From Limonium bicolor (taxonomy: Eukaryota > Streptophyta > Magnoliopsida > Caryophyllales > Plumbaginaceae), in assembly GCA_023374045.1 (NCBI GenBank), contig CM041777.1:467509827-467573826 (forward strand): DNA of 64,000 nt, given 5' to 3'. Positions 35,154-47,640 of the stretch are shown here, piece by piece. A model generated the notes under the pieces. It saw only the letters and a program-made list of their open reading frames with translations. It did no database searches and was not told where the DNA came from. Every line of letters begins with the position of its first letter. The first letter of the stretch is position 1. A program made the translations under genes and the position numbers.

Positions 35154-36047
35154 TCACTGATCGAAAAGGGAGGGAAGCTTGGCACGCAGCTCATCCTCGA
35201 GCTCCCAAGTTGCTTCACGTTCCGACTGATCTGACCATTGAACCTTAACCATAGGCATGGTCTTACTACGGAGCTGACGAACGTCTCTAGCCAAAATACG
35301 GGTGGGTACTACCTCATAACTGAAGTCCTCTCTCAACTGAAGCTGACTATGGTCGATCACATGACACGGATCATGCAGGTACTTCCTCAACATCGAGACA
35401 TGGAAAACACTGTGGACAGCAGACAAGGATGGAGGTAAAGCCAGACGATAAGCCACAGGGTCAATCCTCTCTAGAATCTCAAAAGGTCCTACAAACCTCG
35501 GGCTAAGCTTTCCACACTTCCCAAACCGGACTACGCCTCTGACCGGCGACACTCGCAGATAGACGTGATCACTAACATCAAACTCAAGCGGCCTGCGCCT
35601 CTGGTCTGCATAACACTCCTGTCTACTCTGAGCAACAAGCAAACGCTCCCGAATCATCCTGATCTTCTCTACTGCACCCTGCACCAACTCAGGTCCAACC
35701 AAGACCCTCTCCTTCAGGTCATCCCAACAGATGGGAGACCTGCACCTCCTACCATACAATGCTTCAAACGGAGCCATACCAATGCTCGCTTGAAAGCTAT
35801 TGTTGTAGGCAAACTCGATCAGAGTCACGTGCTGATCCCAGCTACCTCCAAAATCCAGGACACATGCGCGAAGCATGTCCTCTAGAACCTGATTAGTCCT
35901 CTCTGTCTGGCCATCCGACTGAGGATGGTAGGCTGAACTGAAAGCTAAATTCGTACCCAGAGCCTGATGCAAACTGCGCCAAAATCTAGACACAAAACGG
36001 GGGTCACGATCAGACAAAATAGAAGCCGGCACCCCGTGAAGCCTCAC
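35154..36047 (-). CDS. Gypsy pol 3' end: integrase core/C-terminus and chromodomain
   Basis: Open from LHGVPASILSDRDPRF (catalytic Asp) through AYHPQSDGQTERTNQVLEDM (catalytic Glu), the GPY/F-like KLSPRFVGPFEIL and HSVFHVSMLRKY, to a chromodomain (VPTRILARDVRQLR, VKVQWSDQSEREATWELED) ending FDQ and a TGA at 35154-35156. The integrase joins cDNA to target DNA; chromodomains bias targeting to heterochromatin. About 295 codons are intact. The N-terminal part continues at 40871 across the solo LTR; the upstream residues of the open frame (from 36048) are LTR sequence, not integrase. Confidence 0.9.
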   Translation of the reverse strand: MRLHGVPASILSDRDPRFVSRFWRSLHQALGTNLAFSSAYHPQSDGQTERTNQVLEDMLRACVLDFGGSWDQHVTLIEFAYNNSFQASIGMAPFEALYGRRCRSPICWDDLKERVLVGPELVQGAVEKIRMIRERLLVAQSRQECYADQRRRPLEFDVSDHVYLRVSPVRGVVRFGKCGKLSPRFVGPFEILERIDPVAYRLALPPSLSAVHSVFHVSMLRKYLHDPCHVIDHSQLQLREDFSYEVVPTRILARDVRQLRSKTMPMVKVQWSDQSEREATWELEDELRAKLPSLFDQ

Positions 36048-39000
36048 GTAATACCCCAACCGAAATCCATAACTGTGAACGGCGATCACTCCCAAATAAA
36101 ATACAACTGCAGCGGAAATAAATACAAACAAACCGGGCGGTATTACAATGCCGTGGCCACCCTGTGACCAAACAAGGCTAAGTCCAAATACAATCCCAAA
36201 TGTCACGGTCTGGAATACAGATACAACCGAGAACTAGGAATCAAACTCAAAAGTATAATACTGAAATAAAACAATTAACTATAGTAGACTCCCAAAGCTT
36301 GGTCTACCCCACTACACTCAGTGTAGTGAAACTTCTCAATCTTCAGGTACCTGAAAAATGGGGGTGCCCCAAAGGGGCTCAGCAAAACAATGATGGTATG
36401 GAAAACGTGCAGCCATCGTTACCGGGCCACACCAACTACTTTGCGAATACATGCAGTTCATTTTTATAAAGCTGTAAACAAGCATAGTCTGATAATAACA
36501 AGTATCCATACAAGGCAATAATGTCACATAGAACAAGACACAGAAGGTCGAGTTAGCTGAACTGAAATTCTTTACTGATAGTCGGTCCACACAATGGGAT
36601 GACAGTTATAACTGAATATCTGAAATAGTGGAGGTATAGTGACCTCGTTTAAAGAAAGGTTGGGTATAAAAACCCCAGGAGATGACGTAGTCAAACCCTG
36701 AACTGAATGGCGGGAAATAAGAACCACTAGAGGATAAAGTCTTCCTCGAACTGAAGGGCATTTGAATCCCGGAAGGAATAAAGTCTTCCTCCCAACTGAA
36801 TGTTCCGTCGCGACGTAGTAGGAGACGACCTGAGACAGGTACAACTCCGTAGCATGCATGGCCAGATCCAACTGGGCTCCTCAATCTCGAAGTATATAAT
36901 TGTTAAGTGTCATATAAGACGTTAAACAAGAACACAATGTGTATTGTCAATTATCACGTTTAGGATAATGACGTATGTTATAAAGTGAAGTTAGTGAGAG
37001 ACTTGAGTACAAGTCCTCGGTATACTGAAACGCAGGTATTAATCCACTGGTATAGTAGTGTTTGTATGCGTGGGACATACACGTTGTAGTCAGCAACAAT
37101 CAGCACATAAAATAATCCACAGTGTGCACAGAGTAAAACAACAGTTTACATTAATTATCTTGGTCGTTATTTCAAACAACAGATAGCACACAAGCCGTGT
37201 AATCCGTTAGAAAACAGGTTGCAAGAATCCCATACCGTTCACCGTAGACTGTACTGTTTAAGTTCCCGGTCAACGTCTGGTCAAACAAAGTCCTAGAACA
37301 GGATTAACTGAGAGGGTTAATTTATGTTACCCTTATATAATGATTCTATTGAATCTTTTAACAAATCTTGTATTTGTTATTTCATGTGAGGTTTTATTTC
37401 TTTTAATTACCATGATTTTATGTATAACTTATTTGTTATTCCTTTTGATTTATTTATAAATCCTTAATGTACATATGTGTTTATATATTCATGTACTATA
37501 TTTGTTGTTTATTTTAATTGTCTAAGTGACATAACAACTTATAATTTTCTTAACTATATTTAAATGGTTTACAATGACATAATAGTCTTATAATCTCCTT
37601 ATTCTCCTTTTAGTCATAAACAATACTTATGTTTCTTTTTAACTTCCTTATAACTGCATAAGCATAGTTCTAATTCCATAATTCCTTTAATTAAAATTCT
37701 TTCTTCTAATTCCTCAAAATATCCATATAGGACCTATATTATTTAAATCTAAATTATCACCCTTATATTTGGTTATTTATAAATCAACCACATTAATTCC
37801 TAAACTTTATATTTAAATTCTAATCTCATTATATTATAGAGTTTTTAATTTCTTATTTAGCTAAATTACAAAACCACCCTAATATTTCGGTGTATAGCTT
37901 TTAAATATTATAACTCTCAAAATTACAACTTAGCCCCTTAAATTTCGGCCAATATATATTTATTCCTTATAATTACAATCTAACCACCAAAATCTTATAA
38001 CCTTTACATAATGTCATGTAAACTATAGTTTTAATTTTAATTCTCCATAAATGCCGAATATATATATAAATTCTTAAATTACCAAACTAACCCAAAAGGA
38101 ATTCGGCTTTGGTCTTGAACTTTCCATTAATTACATTTTCATCCCAAAACTTTATAATAGGTTCTTATTAACTTATAAACTATAGTCTAAATATTTAATT
38201 CCTTAAAATTTCAAAAGTGAATCTAATAATTCTCTTAATTATGAATTGCCCCACTAATATATTCTAAACTTTCATAGCAACTTTTATAAATTACATATAG
38301 CCCAAACTTTATAAAGTGTTACTTAAACACATGTTTAAATTATCTAAAATTCATAAACTTAATTCCTAACCTTTACTAACCTTATATTATCATAATTACA
38401 CTAAGTACCCCTTTAGCTCTCGGTTTTTATACTAAACCCACTAAACTTTGTAAAAATTATACTTAAGCCACATAACTTAATTAATTAGCCATTTAAGCGC
38501 TAATAAAATATTTTTAACTCACAAAACTTATGATATAAGTTTATATACCTAAGTAGGTCATTAATACCTATTTAACACTTAGGTAATTCGGCCATATTTA
38601 TTTAGTGACCATATAGTATATAAAAGTGGATTTATATGTCATAATAAATGTACATAAATTCATATGAGTCATTAACTCATGTATAAATTATTGTAAGGTC
38701 TTATACTTATTCTTAGCTCAAAAATAAGCATTTTGCCAAGACATTTCGGCCTTAATTAATTTGTAACATAAATGAATTTGTGACACAAAAAATGTGTCTT
38801 AAGGTAAATATTTTCTAATATGTTATAGTTATATTTTTGGCATATAAAACCATATAGTTTCGGTATTAATATACCTAAGAGGTGTACATAATTTTGTACA
38901 ATTTTTAGAGCTTAACAAAGCTTATAATATAAGGATTTACTTAGTAACTTACTTCTTTAACAAAGGTGGTTAAGTGCTTGAACTTCTTCTTGAATCCCAA

Positions 39001-40865
39001 GTTTCTTCCTAGGTAAACTTGATGCTCCTTTTCGGTTTATGCAAGAGGTGAAGGTTGTTAGGAGTTAGATCTTGAATAAAGATCTTAAGTAGATTTGGAA
39101 GTAGTTTTATAAGACTTTACCTTAGACTTTGCTCCTTATAAATTCGCCACTCCTAAGGTAGATGAAGAACAAGTTTTCCTTCATCAAAATGAGAGAAGAA
39201 AAGAGACTTAGAAGAGGTAGAACTTGGTTACACACAAAAATGTGTTTTAAGGATTTCCAAGCTTTAAAACCTACCTTGAGATGCTCCTTGGTTTAATGTT
39301 GGTTTGGACAATCTCCTTGGAGAACTAAATGTGGCCGAACCCACTTGATATGCTAGGAAGAGTTTTGCTTCAAGACTTGCCAAGAAATGCTAGGAATTTA
39401 CCTTAAAGATGAAGATAGAAGTTAAAACTCCATTAATGGACTTAAGGCTTCAAAGGAAGAAGATGAAGCTAGAGGGAGAGGAGGGAGGGCCTTACCAAAA
39501 CCGTGGAGGAAATGTGCAAGGAGGGAAATGAGACCTAGCTCACGTAAATGAAAGAAGCAAATTGGAATTTGATTTTGTTTTGTCAATTTTTAATGTTCAT
39601 TTGACAATTCTTTTCCTTAGTTTAATTCATGGTTGATTGGCTCAATAAATGATCTCTTTTCCAGCCTAAAAAACCGGCCATGTGGAGTGACTAAGCAAGA
39701 GTTGGCAAGACAATATTTTGGCTAGAAGACAAGGTGAGAAAAGGTGAGTTTATTCTTTGATTTTTCAATGTCACTTGGCTTGTCTTCTTCTCATGTGGAG
39801 TCACGAAATGGAGGTCTGAATGGGGTTCAAAAACCGGCCATGAAGAGCCAAGGAAGAAGCAAGGAAGGTTACTGCTTAAGAAATAAAAGGTAAAAAGAAA
39901 AAGGAATATCTACTTTTTGCTTTTAGCATTTGTTTGTATCTAGCTCACATGGCCTTGTTCCATGACCTAATTTCGACAGCTCTCTGGTCAAATGAGACCT
40001 ACATACTTAGACATTAAGTAATATAACACATGGGATGATGAGTCATCATGTCTTGAGCTTTTATAAAATTTTAAAGCAAATTTTATACTAGTTTTTGCCC
40101 TTAAAATGGCCCCTATAGAGAGCCTTGTTGACTAGTCACACCAACTGATTTAGAAGGTCATTTAACCCTTTTTAAGATTACCAATTCGTGGCATGTCAAA
40201 AACTACAAGGAATTGCGTAAAACGCATTTTCGTGACACCCGAAGGTGTGTTTTTGTGCTCTAAGGAAATTTTGGGAAACCAATTGTTCTTATGAGTTCCA
40301 AGTGTTTGTAAACATTATTCTAGTAAATAAACATATACTAAGATGTTACATTGAGTTATATGGGGTTATATCAACCCGTGACATAATTTAGGGCCATCGG
40401 GACACTCCTGGGCCAAAAAGGAGCGCTAAGAAATCCTCCTGTGGTTTTTGCTGAATTTTGTGAAAACCACTTGTGGGTTCTCTTTATAATGGTTAATAAA
40501 GATTTAGGAACTCAAGGAATTAATTTTATAGGAGTTCGTGCCACCTCGGCACTCCTACGGACTTTCGTGCTTTAAGGGGTGTGCGTGAGCATCCCGAGCC
40601 GTTTTGCGTTTTGACTGAATTTAGCTTAGGGAATATATTTGTATATTCATATAAAAATTGTATGACCATTTAGTTTGAATATTAGAGGGTCATACAAGGT
40701 CATGTTTGACCATATGCTTCTAAGGCGTTTAGCGTTTATGGTGAAACGACTGTTTTTACGTAACGTTTTCATGCATGGGTTTGCATGCGTCCGTGAAATG
40801 ATTTATACTTGGATTATATTCCAATAAATAATGACTAAAAATATATTTAGATTTGGGGTATTTCA
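36048..40865 (-). mobile_element. Solo LTR (4.8 kb) of the long-LTR family inside integrase
   Basis: The plus strand begins GTAATACCCC (its first T lost) and ends GGGGTATTTCA. CTCAC flanks both sides (36043-36047 and 40866-40870), a perfect 5-bp TSD. Taking out the LTR with one CTCAC leaves the integrase frame joined as DEIV-RLHGV. Its left part shares words with 18898-19400 (GCAGCGGAAA, AAGGGGCTCAGC, TACCGGGCCAC). 37320-38960 is extremely AT-rich. The ORFs at 36336-36884 have no known family. Confidence 0.9.
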
Positions 40866-40870
40866 CTCAC

Positions 40871-43128
40871 TATCTCATCGAGGAACAGACGAGCTAAGCG
40901 CCCAACTGAAGGTCTTCCTCACAGGCAGAAAATGGGCGGACTCGTCAGACGATCCCTATTCACCCATACGGCATCACAACGAAGGAGTCCTAGGCAACCC
41001 CATGACAAATCCATCCCCACACTCTCCCACTTCCACTCAGGAACGGGAAGGGGCTGAAGCAAACCCGCTGGCCTCTGGTGCTAGCCTTCACCTGCTGACA
41101 GGTTGGCACTCGAAACAAACTCGAGATGTCACGCTTCATCCCAGACCACCAGAACGATCTCTGAGATCTCGATACACTTCACCCCTCTGGTGAACTGAAT
41201 ATGGCGCTCCGTGAGCCTCCTGAAGGATCTCCATACGCAGAACTGCATCGTCGGGCACACACTCGGCCTCTGAAACGCAGACAACCATCACTGGAGACAC
41301 TGAAGTCTGAGTTCTGCTCGAAGGCAGCCCCCTCTGATCGACACAAAGCTAATCTGCCTCCTGACTAACCCGGATCCTGTCGACCAACGAGACTGAACCT
41401 GAAATGCTGCTATCACACTGGCACTGGCTGGTCTGACTACCCAGACGCCCATACGCTGAAGCTCTAAGGCGGACCTCTGAACCCCTGTCAAAGCACAAGC
41501 TACGCCGAGCGCCTCTCCAACTCAAAGTGTCTGCCAGCAAACATTCGCCCTACCCGGGTGGTAGAGGATCTCCAAATCGTAGTCATGAAGTAGCTCCACC
41601 ATCCCTCTGTCTCAAGTTCAGCTCCTTCTGAGTGAACAATACTTGAGATCTTGTGGTCGGTAGACTTACACGACGCCCCATACAGATAATGTCTCCAAAT
41701 CTTCAGGTGAAACCAACAACTGCCAAATCCAGGTCGTGGGTAGGATAGTTCTTCTCTAAGGCTTAAGCTGTCGAGAGCCATAAGCCACTACCTTACCCTG
41801 CTGCATCAAAAACAACCTAGTCCCTTATGGGACGCATCACAGAAGACCTCAAAGCCTCGGTTACCAGATGGCAGAGTCAGAATCGGTGCTGTCGTCAAAC
41901 TCTTCTTAACCTCCTGGAAGCTGCTCGCCAAGCCTCGCTCCACTCGTACTTGATCTCCTTCTCAACAGACGGGTCAGTGGGGATACAATTAGAGAATCCT
42001 TCAACGAACTTCCTGTAATAATAGCTAACCCAAGGAACTACGGATCTCTGCAACATTCGTGGGTCTCGCCATTCCATCACTATCTAATCTTCTCAGGGTC
42101 CACTGAGATACCGTCCTTCGAGACCACATGTCCCAGAACACTACACGATCGAGCCAAAAGTCACACTTCTTCAGCTTAGCATACACTCACGATCCTTCAA
42201 CGTCTGCAGAACAATCCTCAGATGCTCCTCTGCACTCTTGGAATACACAAGATGTCATCTATGAGACCACTACAAACTGATCCAGATAGGGTTTGAAACC
42301 CGGTTCATCATATCCATGAAGACTGAGGGAGCATAGTCAAACCAAACGGCATAACTAGGAACTCGTAATGACCATAACGAGTCCTAAAGGTGGGCTTAGG
42401 CACATCTCGGCCTTGATCCTCAACTGATGGTAGCCTGAACGAAGATCTATCTTCGAGAACACTGTGGCGCCGCCAACTGGTCAAACGGTCATCTATGCGC
42501 GCGAAGGGGATAGCGGTTCTTGATAGTCCCTTGTTCAGCTCTCTATAGTCGATGCAATCTGAAAGTCCCATCCTTCTTTTCACAAATAGCATGGCGCCCC
42601 AAGCGACACGCTAGGGCGATGAAGCCCTTATCTAGCAACTCCTGAAGCTGAACCTTCAGTTCCTTCAACTCTGCTGGACTCATACGAAGGGGCCCTAGAG
42701 ATGGGCTGAGTCTCTGGCGCTAAATCAATGGTGAACTCCACTCCCTCACTGGTGGTAGTCCGGGCACGTCATCATGGAAAACCTCAGAACTCTCTGACGA
42801 TCGGGATGCTCTCCAAGCTGGATCCCTCACGCACCTCTGGCAGATAACAAAGAATCCTGGTAGCCCTTCCTCAGGAAGCTAGCTGCCTGTATCGCAGACA
42901 CAATCACAGGCGCACACGGAACTGCATTCCCAGCAAAACAAAACGACTCCCGTCTGGCAAATCAAACACTACTCTCCTCGTTGCACAGTCTTATGGGCAT
43001 GGTGCTCTGCTAGCCAGTCCATGCCCAGGATCACATCAAAACAGGTCATCCGCATCGGTGATGAGGTCAGCACAAAGATCTATGTATTAATCTCCACAAA
43101 AAAACCATGTATACAAAAAAACAAACTA
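40871..43128 (-). pseudogene. Gypsy pol: protease end, RT, RNase H and integrase N-part, decayed
   Basis: Recognisable in order from right: MDWLAEHH (about 43005-43030); the RT fingers DYRELNKG and RTRYGHYEFLVMPFGLT (42592-42330); a damaged FIDD-type catalytic region (about 42250-42290); and YYRKFVEGFS (about 42000). An integrase segment with RKTFS and RLFLDE follows (about 40890-40930). Many short deletions, not just substitutions, break the frame. This contrasts with the intact gag to its right and the intact integrase end to its left. The damage makes the element non-functional. Confidence 0.85.
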
Positions 43129-44373
43129 CTATGGACAGGCCTTACACACAGAATCAAGAATGCAAGGAGCAATCCCGCCCAAGGGACTACTCACACATAA
43201 ATCTACTTCACTAGGCACAGCAGTCAATTTAAGTCTACCCAATAAATCACAACAGATAAAGGAGTGCGTAGCTCCCGAGTCAAACAGACAAAAGACATCG
43301 TGAGAATGGATCTGAAGGATACCTGAGACGACGCGATCACCAGCACGATCACGCTCCCCCGCCATAGCATACACTCGGGCCTGAGTCTGAGGCTTCTTCT
43401 GGTCGGACCTCGCCCCTGAATCTGAACCGGTGCCTCTATCTCTTGAGCCTCTACCGGATGCCTGAGGGCACTGAGCGATCCGGTGCTCCATCGATCCGCA
43501 CTTAAAGCAGGCACCAGTCTTCTTGTAGCACTCCCTACCAGGATGGGAGTGACCACAAGATCCACACTTCGCCCCAGCTGACAAAGATGAAGAAGCTCCC
43601 CGGTGATCTCCATATGACTGCTTCTTCTGAGGAGCAGCCTCCTTCTTCTGAGGCTCTTCAGCACGCCTCTTCCCCTTGTGGTCCTTGCCAGCCTGTCTGC
43701 CCCTGATGTCGGCCTCCACCAGCAGAGCGACATCCGCCACATCTCTGAAGGTCCGGTGACGAAGAGGTGTCACAGCGGACCTGATATCTGGTCTGAGCCC
43801 ACTCTCAAACTTACGGGCCTTCCTATGCTCATCTGGCTCCGGGGCATACTTCGAGAGGGTCACAAATTTCCTCATATACTCCTCGACTGACATGTCTCTC
43901 CCTTGACGCAGCCGATTGTACTCATTAATTTTCTGATCCTTGTAGACATCCGGATAGAACTGCTTGTTGAACTCCAAGCAGAACTGATCCCAGGTCCAAG
44001 GCTGGGGATGCCTACCCATCACCATGCGCCACCACTCCTTCGCCTCCCCCTTAAAGAGGAACGTGGCGAAGTCGACCTTCTGGTCATCCTCTGAGCCCAT
44101 CACTCTCAGTAGATCCTCCACCTCTGTAATCCAGTGGCTCGCCTCCTGAGGGTCGCCACAGCCGTCGAAGGAAGGCGGCTTCAGCTTCATGAACTCTTGG
44201 AGGGCTCTGACTCGGCCTCCCACAGCATTCGCCCCTGCTGGGCCTGCTCCTCCAGCTCCTCTACCAGCTCCCCCAGCAGCTGCAACCATAGTCTGCATCA
44301 GCTGAGTCACAAACTGCTGCACTGCCTCTGCAGCCTCTCCCTGAGGGGTCACTGGTGTCCTACGAGGAGGCAT
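43129..44373 (-). CDS. Gypsy gag and start of aspartic protease
   Basis: A 414-codon frame from the ATG at 44371-44373 (MPPRRTPVTPQG); an upstream in-frame ATG at 44463 lies in the leader and is less likely. Residues about 70-190 are a retrotransposon gag domain (SFDGCGDPQEASHWITEVED, KEWWRMVMG, KQFYPDVYKDQKINEYNRLR). There are two zinc knuckles, CGSCGHSHPGREC and CFKCGSMEHRIAQC. A protease active site FDSGATHSFI follows. Gag builds the particle and the protease cleaves the polyprotein. The frame stops early inside the protease at 43129 and the rest is decayed, so the product would be truncated. Confidence 0.9.
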   Translation of the reverse strand: MPPRRTPVTPQGEAAEAVQQFVTQLMQTMVAAAGGAGRGAGGAGPAGANAVGGRVRALQEFMKLKPPSFDGCGDPQEASHWITEVEDLLRVMGSEDDQKVDFATFLFKGEAKEWWRMVMGRHPQPWTWDQFCLEFNKQFYPDVYKDQKINEYNRLRQGRDMSVEEYMRKFVTLSKYAPEPDEHRKARKFESGLRPDIRSAVTPLRHRTFRDVADVALLVEADIRGRQAGKDHKGKRRAEEPQKKEAAPQKKQSYGDHRGASSSLSAGAKCGSCGHSHPGRECYKKTGACFKCGSMEHRIAQCPQASGRGSRDRGTGSDSGARSDQKKPQTQARVYAMAGERDRAGDRVVSGILQIHSHDVFCLFDSGATHSFICCDLLGRLKLTAVPSEVDLCVSSPLGGIAPCILDSVCKACP

Positions 44374-44481
44374 TCTGAGATACACAAATCCAAAACTCGT
44401 CAGAACTGACTCAGACTTCAAACAACTGCCACAACTGAACCTCACACAAGCAAACACAACCACAGACCCTAAAGAAAGCCG

Positions 44482-44499
44482 AACCTGGCTCTGATACCA
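44482..44499 (-). other. Primer binding site, tRNA-iMet type
   Basis: The minus strand reads TGGTATCAGAGCCAGGTT, five bases after the LTR end. It matches the standard initiator-Met PBS over its 18 nt. Confidence 0.9.
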
Positions 44500-45390
44500 C
44501 TAAATGTAACACCCCTAATACCGGCCTAAGAGTTAAGGGTATTACACGCCGCGTATTACTACCTAATAAAGCAAGGCTCTAAAACACTCAAATGCAAATA
44601 AGGCCCAAAACAGAGTTTCCATAAACATTGTAAACCAGAGTACCCACATATAGCGGAAGTAATACAAAAACCCAATTACATAACCAAACAGAAACAGAGG
44701 TCTAAACAGAGTAAGGCCCGAAGGCTACAAGTCTAAGTAAGAATATCAAATAACAAAGAGCTGAAACATAAGCTAAGCTCCAGAAACCGAATAAGAGACC
44801 CTTGTTGATCAATCTGCAAAATGTTAAAAGTAGGGGAGTGAGCACACAACTATGCCCAGTAAGCAGCAACCGTCATCAGTAAGGTTGCTCAAAACAATTG
44901 AAATCAGAAGGAGAAGGTAAACATTACATCCACATTTCCAAATAATCAGAAGCCCTCAGAAACAGAAACTGAGTAGAACACAAGGGTTCCCATTTCAGAA
45001 ACAATTCGAGTTCTTAAACAGAAAGGGACAAAACACAATGCACACACTCAGAAGGGTCGAAGACCCATAGACCATAACAGGTCTCTCGGCAACGCAGAAA
45101 TGACTCGAAAGAGCCAAAGGGTTCGTCAACCCCACAGAACAGAAAGGGAATGGCCCACACTCAGAACGACGTCTACATGGTATACCACGGAATAGCTCGA
45201 CCCAGCCATTCACGGCTCAGAAACAAGTGTAATGTCCCAAAACAGAAAGATTGCATAATCAGAAGCAAACTTGTATTTAAACATGTCCAAACACTCCTAA
45301 ATCAGTAGTAAAGATCATAAGGAATCCAACGCCGTAGACGGCACTCAAATCGGAGTTCAAACGAAGAAGTTACGCCGAAAACAGAGGGGT

Positions 45391-45683
45391 GTCCGAACTT
45401 GTGTCCGGACGTCGAAGTTCGGACACAAGTCGAGACTCAAAACCAGAGATGGTCAATGTCCGAACTTGTGTCCGGACGTCAGTCGGACACAAGTCGAATT
45501 GAAACACAGGGAATTTCAGAGTGTCCGAACATCGACTCTGACCGATGTTCACGGGTTTCACGGGAAAAAGTTACGCGGAGTGTCCGAACATCAATGTTCG
45601 GACTGATGTTCACATACCAAATTTGAAATCCAGAGGGCGAAACACACTGTCCAAACTCAAGCTCGGACCGAAGTTCGGACAGT
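45391..45683. repeat. Hairpin array in 5' LTR, partly eroded
   Basis: It corresponds to 33848-34157. The first unit (GTCCGAACTTG...AAGTTCGGAC) and the fourth are readable, but others have lost pieces of an arm: CGTCAGTCGGACAC lacks the expected TGTTC, and CCGATGTTCACGGG lacks GGAC. Deletions concentrate in the stems. Confidence 0.8.
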
Positions 45684-46447
45684 GCGAAAATTGCATTTTC
45701 CAGAAACGAACGAGCAGAAACTTAGACAAAACATCACCACGATTGTCAACTGCTAACACACCAAATCACAGAGAAAACAGAGAACCATGGGGTTTTAAAA
45801 TTCGAAAATGCAACAAAACGCAAGGGAAACCACACACGAAATCAGAGAACAATCCTTGCAATATCCACATGGCTGAACTCCCAAACCGAATCAAGCAACC
45901 ACCTACCTCAACAATCAGCAACAATCCGACGATCTGAGCAGTCCACAACAGTCCCGAACAACCCAGCAGCCAGGCACGAATAAGACCACTGAATTCCCAC
46001 AATACAACAATCCAAAATCAGCAATCAACAAGGAAACCTAGAACGTCAACGTTCCAAAATTCTGTAATCCGAACCTGAACACGAGAGGCAAAATTCCCAA
46101 CTCTTCGTAGAGTAGCAGTCTCACACGATTCACCGATCCAATTGCAGAAACACAAATGCTGGATTCATCACAGGCACAACCAGAAATCAGAAACTGTAGG
46201 GGAGAAAATCAACATCGGAATCCAGAATTATCTCGACACAAACCTGATTAAAGAAGAAGAGAAACGCAACAGCACAAGGCCTTCAATCTGATCACCACAG
46301 CATAGCACAATACTCATAGAGGAGGAATTTAGAGAGAAAAGGAAGGGAGAAAACTGTCGTCATCACCACGATGGAGAACGCTCTTCACGATAGACTGACG
46401 TGAATATCAATGATCAGAAAATGAATAGGAAATAAGAAACCCTTTCC

Positions 46448-46455
46448 TTATAAAT
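46448..46455 (-). promoter_or_regulatory. TATA box in 5' LTR of the Tekay-type element
   Basis: The minus strand reads GATTTATAAGG. The hairpin array begins about 725 nt downstream of the inferred start site, hence in the transcript leader. Confidence 0.6.
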
Positions 46456-46615
46456 CAGACAATTAATTACCTTAATTATTAACCGAATGACCCCTCGCCC
46501 TTGACAAATGAACAATGTCGCTGACGTCCCAACTGACAGCAAGAGATTTAAATCCAACTTTAGAATAACGTTGTAGCAGATATAATATAAGGTAGGAATT
46601 ATACGGGTTATAACA

Positions 46616-47640
46616 AGAATAATATCCAATTCCTTACTAAGTTGACTCTCAAGTCTCCTAAGGAAAGGGGTTTGGAATCTCTCTAAAGCCTTCTGGGTTC
46701 CTGCTAGTCTGCTCAGGAGTTTCCTTTTCTGTCAAAAAACATTACCAAAACAGTTTTCCAAACAGTAAGATCTTTAGCTAGGCTATTGAGTTTACGAAAC
46801 AGAAGACCATTATTAGGCCATTTACTAGAGAGAAAGGCATTGTATTCAGGGTGGGTAGCCCAAGCTATCTGATATCTAAAAGGTTTAGGAAGGGTACTCC
46901 TATGATTTACTCTAATGAACTAAGATAAAATAGGAGAGTGATCTGACCCTAGTCTAGGTAAAATATGATACCAACTTTCAGGGAAACTATCAACCAGTTA
47001 TGAGATACAATGGTTCTATCAAGTTTAACAAAAATGGAGCCATTAGTCCACGAAAATTACTTCCTTTGTTGGGTAAATGAATTAAACCAGACCTCCCAAC
47101 CCATCTAGCAAAGGCTACACTGCCCCTGTTCATATGTCTAACACCACCCTTTTTGTCTTCAAGGGAGATGATAGAGTTGAAGTCCCCAGTCAAACACCAA
47201 GGCCCCACAATGTTTTCACCCAGACTAGCCAATTCGGACCACAGAGAAATCCTAGTGTTATCATCAGGACTCGCATATACAAAGGTAGAAGTAAAGACAT
47301 GGCTACCACAGGTAATACTAGTATGATTATACTGAAAGCTAGAACATAATATGGAAATAGACACAGAGTTCTCCCAAAACAGCCAAAGACCCCCACTAAA
47401 GCCCCTAGCTTCAACTCTGAATCTATAATGAAATCCAATTTTAGAACACACAGATTCAGCCTTAGAGTCACTAATCCTAGGCTCACGGATGAACATTATA
47501 TTTGGGCGATGAAGCTTAACCAAGTTTTTAATGATAGGTAAGAAATTTGGTTTAGCTGCACCATGAACATTCCAACACAGAACTCTTAGCTCAGACAACA
47601 TAACAAAATTTAATATATTTTCCCAATCAGCTAGCTCCAT
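46616..47640 (-). pseudogene. LINE ORF2, 5' part: AP-type endonuclease
   Basis: It nicks target DNA for target-primed reverse transcription. From ATG at 47640 (or the second ATG at 47601): LRVLCWNVHG, FIREPRISD, GFSGGLWLFW, FVYASPD, GPWCLTGDFNSI and a FARWVGRSGL block, all typical of the exonuclease-endonuclease-phosphatase fold. A frameshift near 46990 moves the remaining GSDHSPI word to another frame (about 46920-46945). The frame then runs to the gypsy insertion at 46616 (RRLESQLSKELDII). It overlaps the end of ORF1 by 14 bp. Confidence 0.9.

Larger units (their letters stand above)
32962..46615 (-). mobile_element. Chromodomain Ty3/gypsy (Tekay-type) retrotransposon
   Basis: Two LTRs (32962-35109 and 44505-46615) flank a minus-strand gag-pol with PBS (44482-44499), gag and protease, RT/RNase H, integrase and chromodomain, PPT and stem-loop. 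Flanks are ATAAT (32957-32961) and AGAAT (46616-46620), a TSD with one mismatch. Without the element and one flank, the LINE frame reads through (DII-L-LTEEII). It is split by a solo LTR (36048-40865). The chromodomain at the integrase C-terminus marks a chromovirus; Tekay is inferred from gag and PBS style. Confidence 0.9.
44505..46615 (-). repeat. 5' LTR of the Tekay-type element
   Basis: 2111 bp, plus strand TGTAACACCCC...GGTTATAACA, the partner of 32962-35109. It is about 37 bp shorter through many small deletions, several of which fall in the hairpin array. A TATA box is at 46448-46455. Confidence 0.95.

Noticed and set aside
36336..36884. Three overlapping minus-strand ORFs of 84-99 codons
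   Set aside because: Inside a solo LTR defined by a perfect TSD; no known domain.
43224..44409. ORFs of 60-170 codons on both strands over gag
   Set aside because: Shadows of the real minus-strand gag-protease frame.
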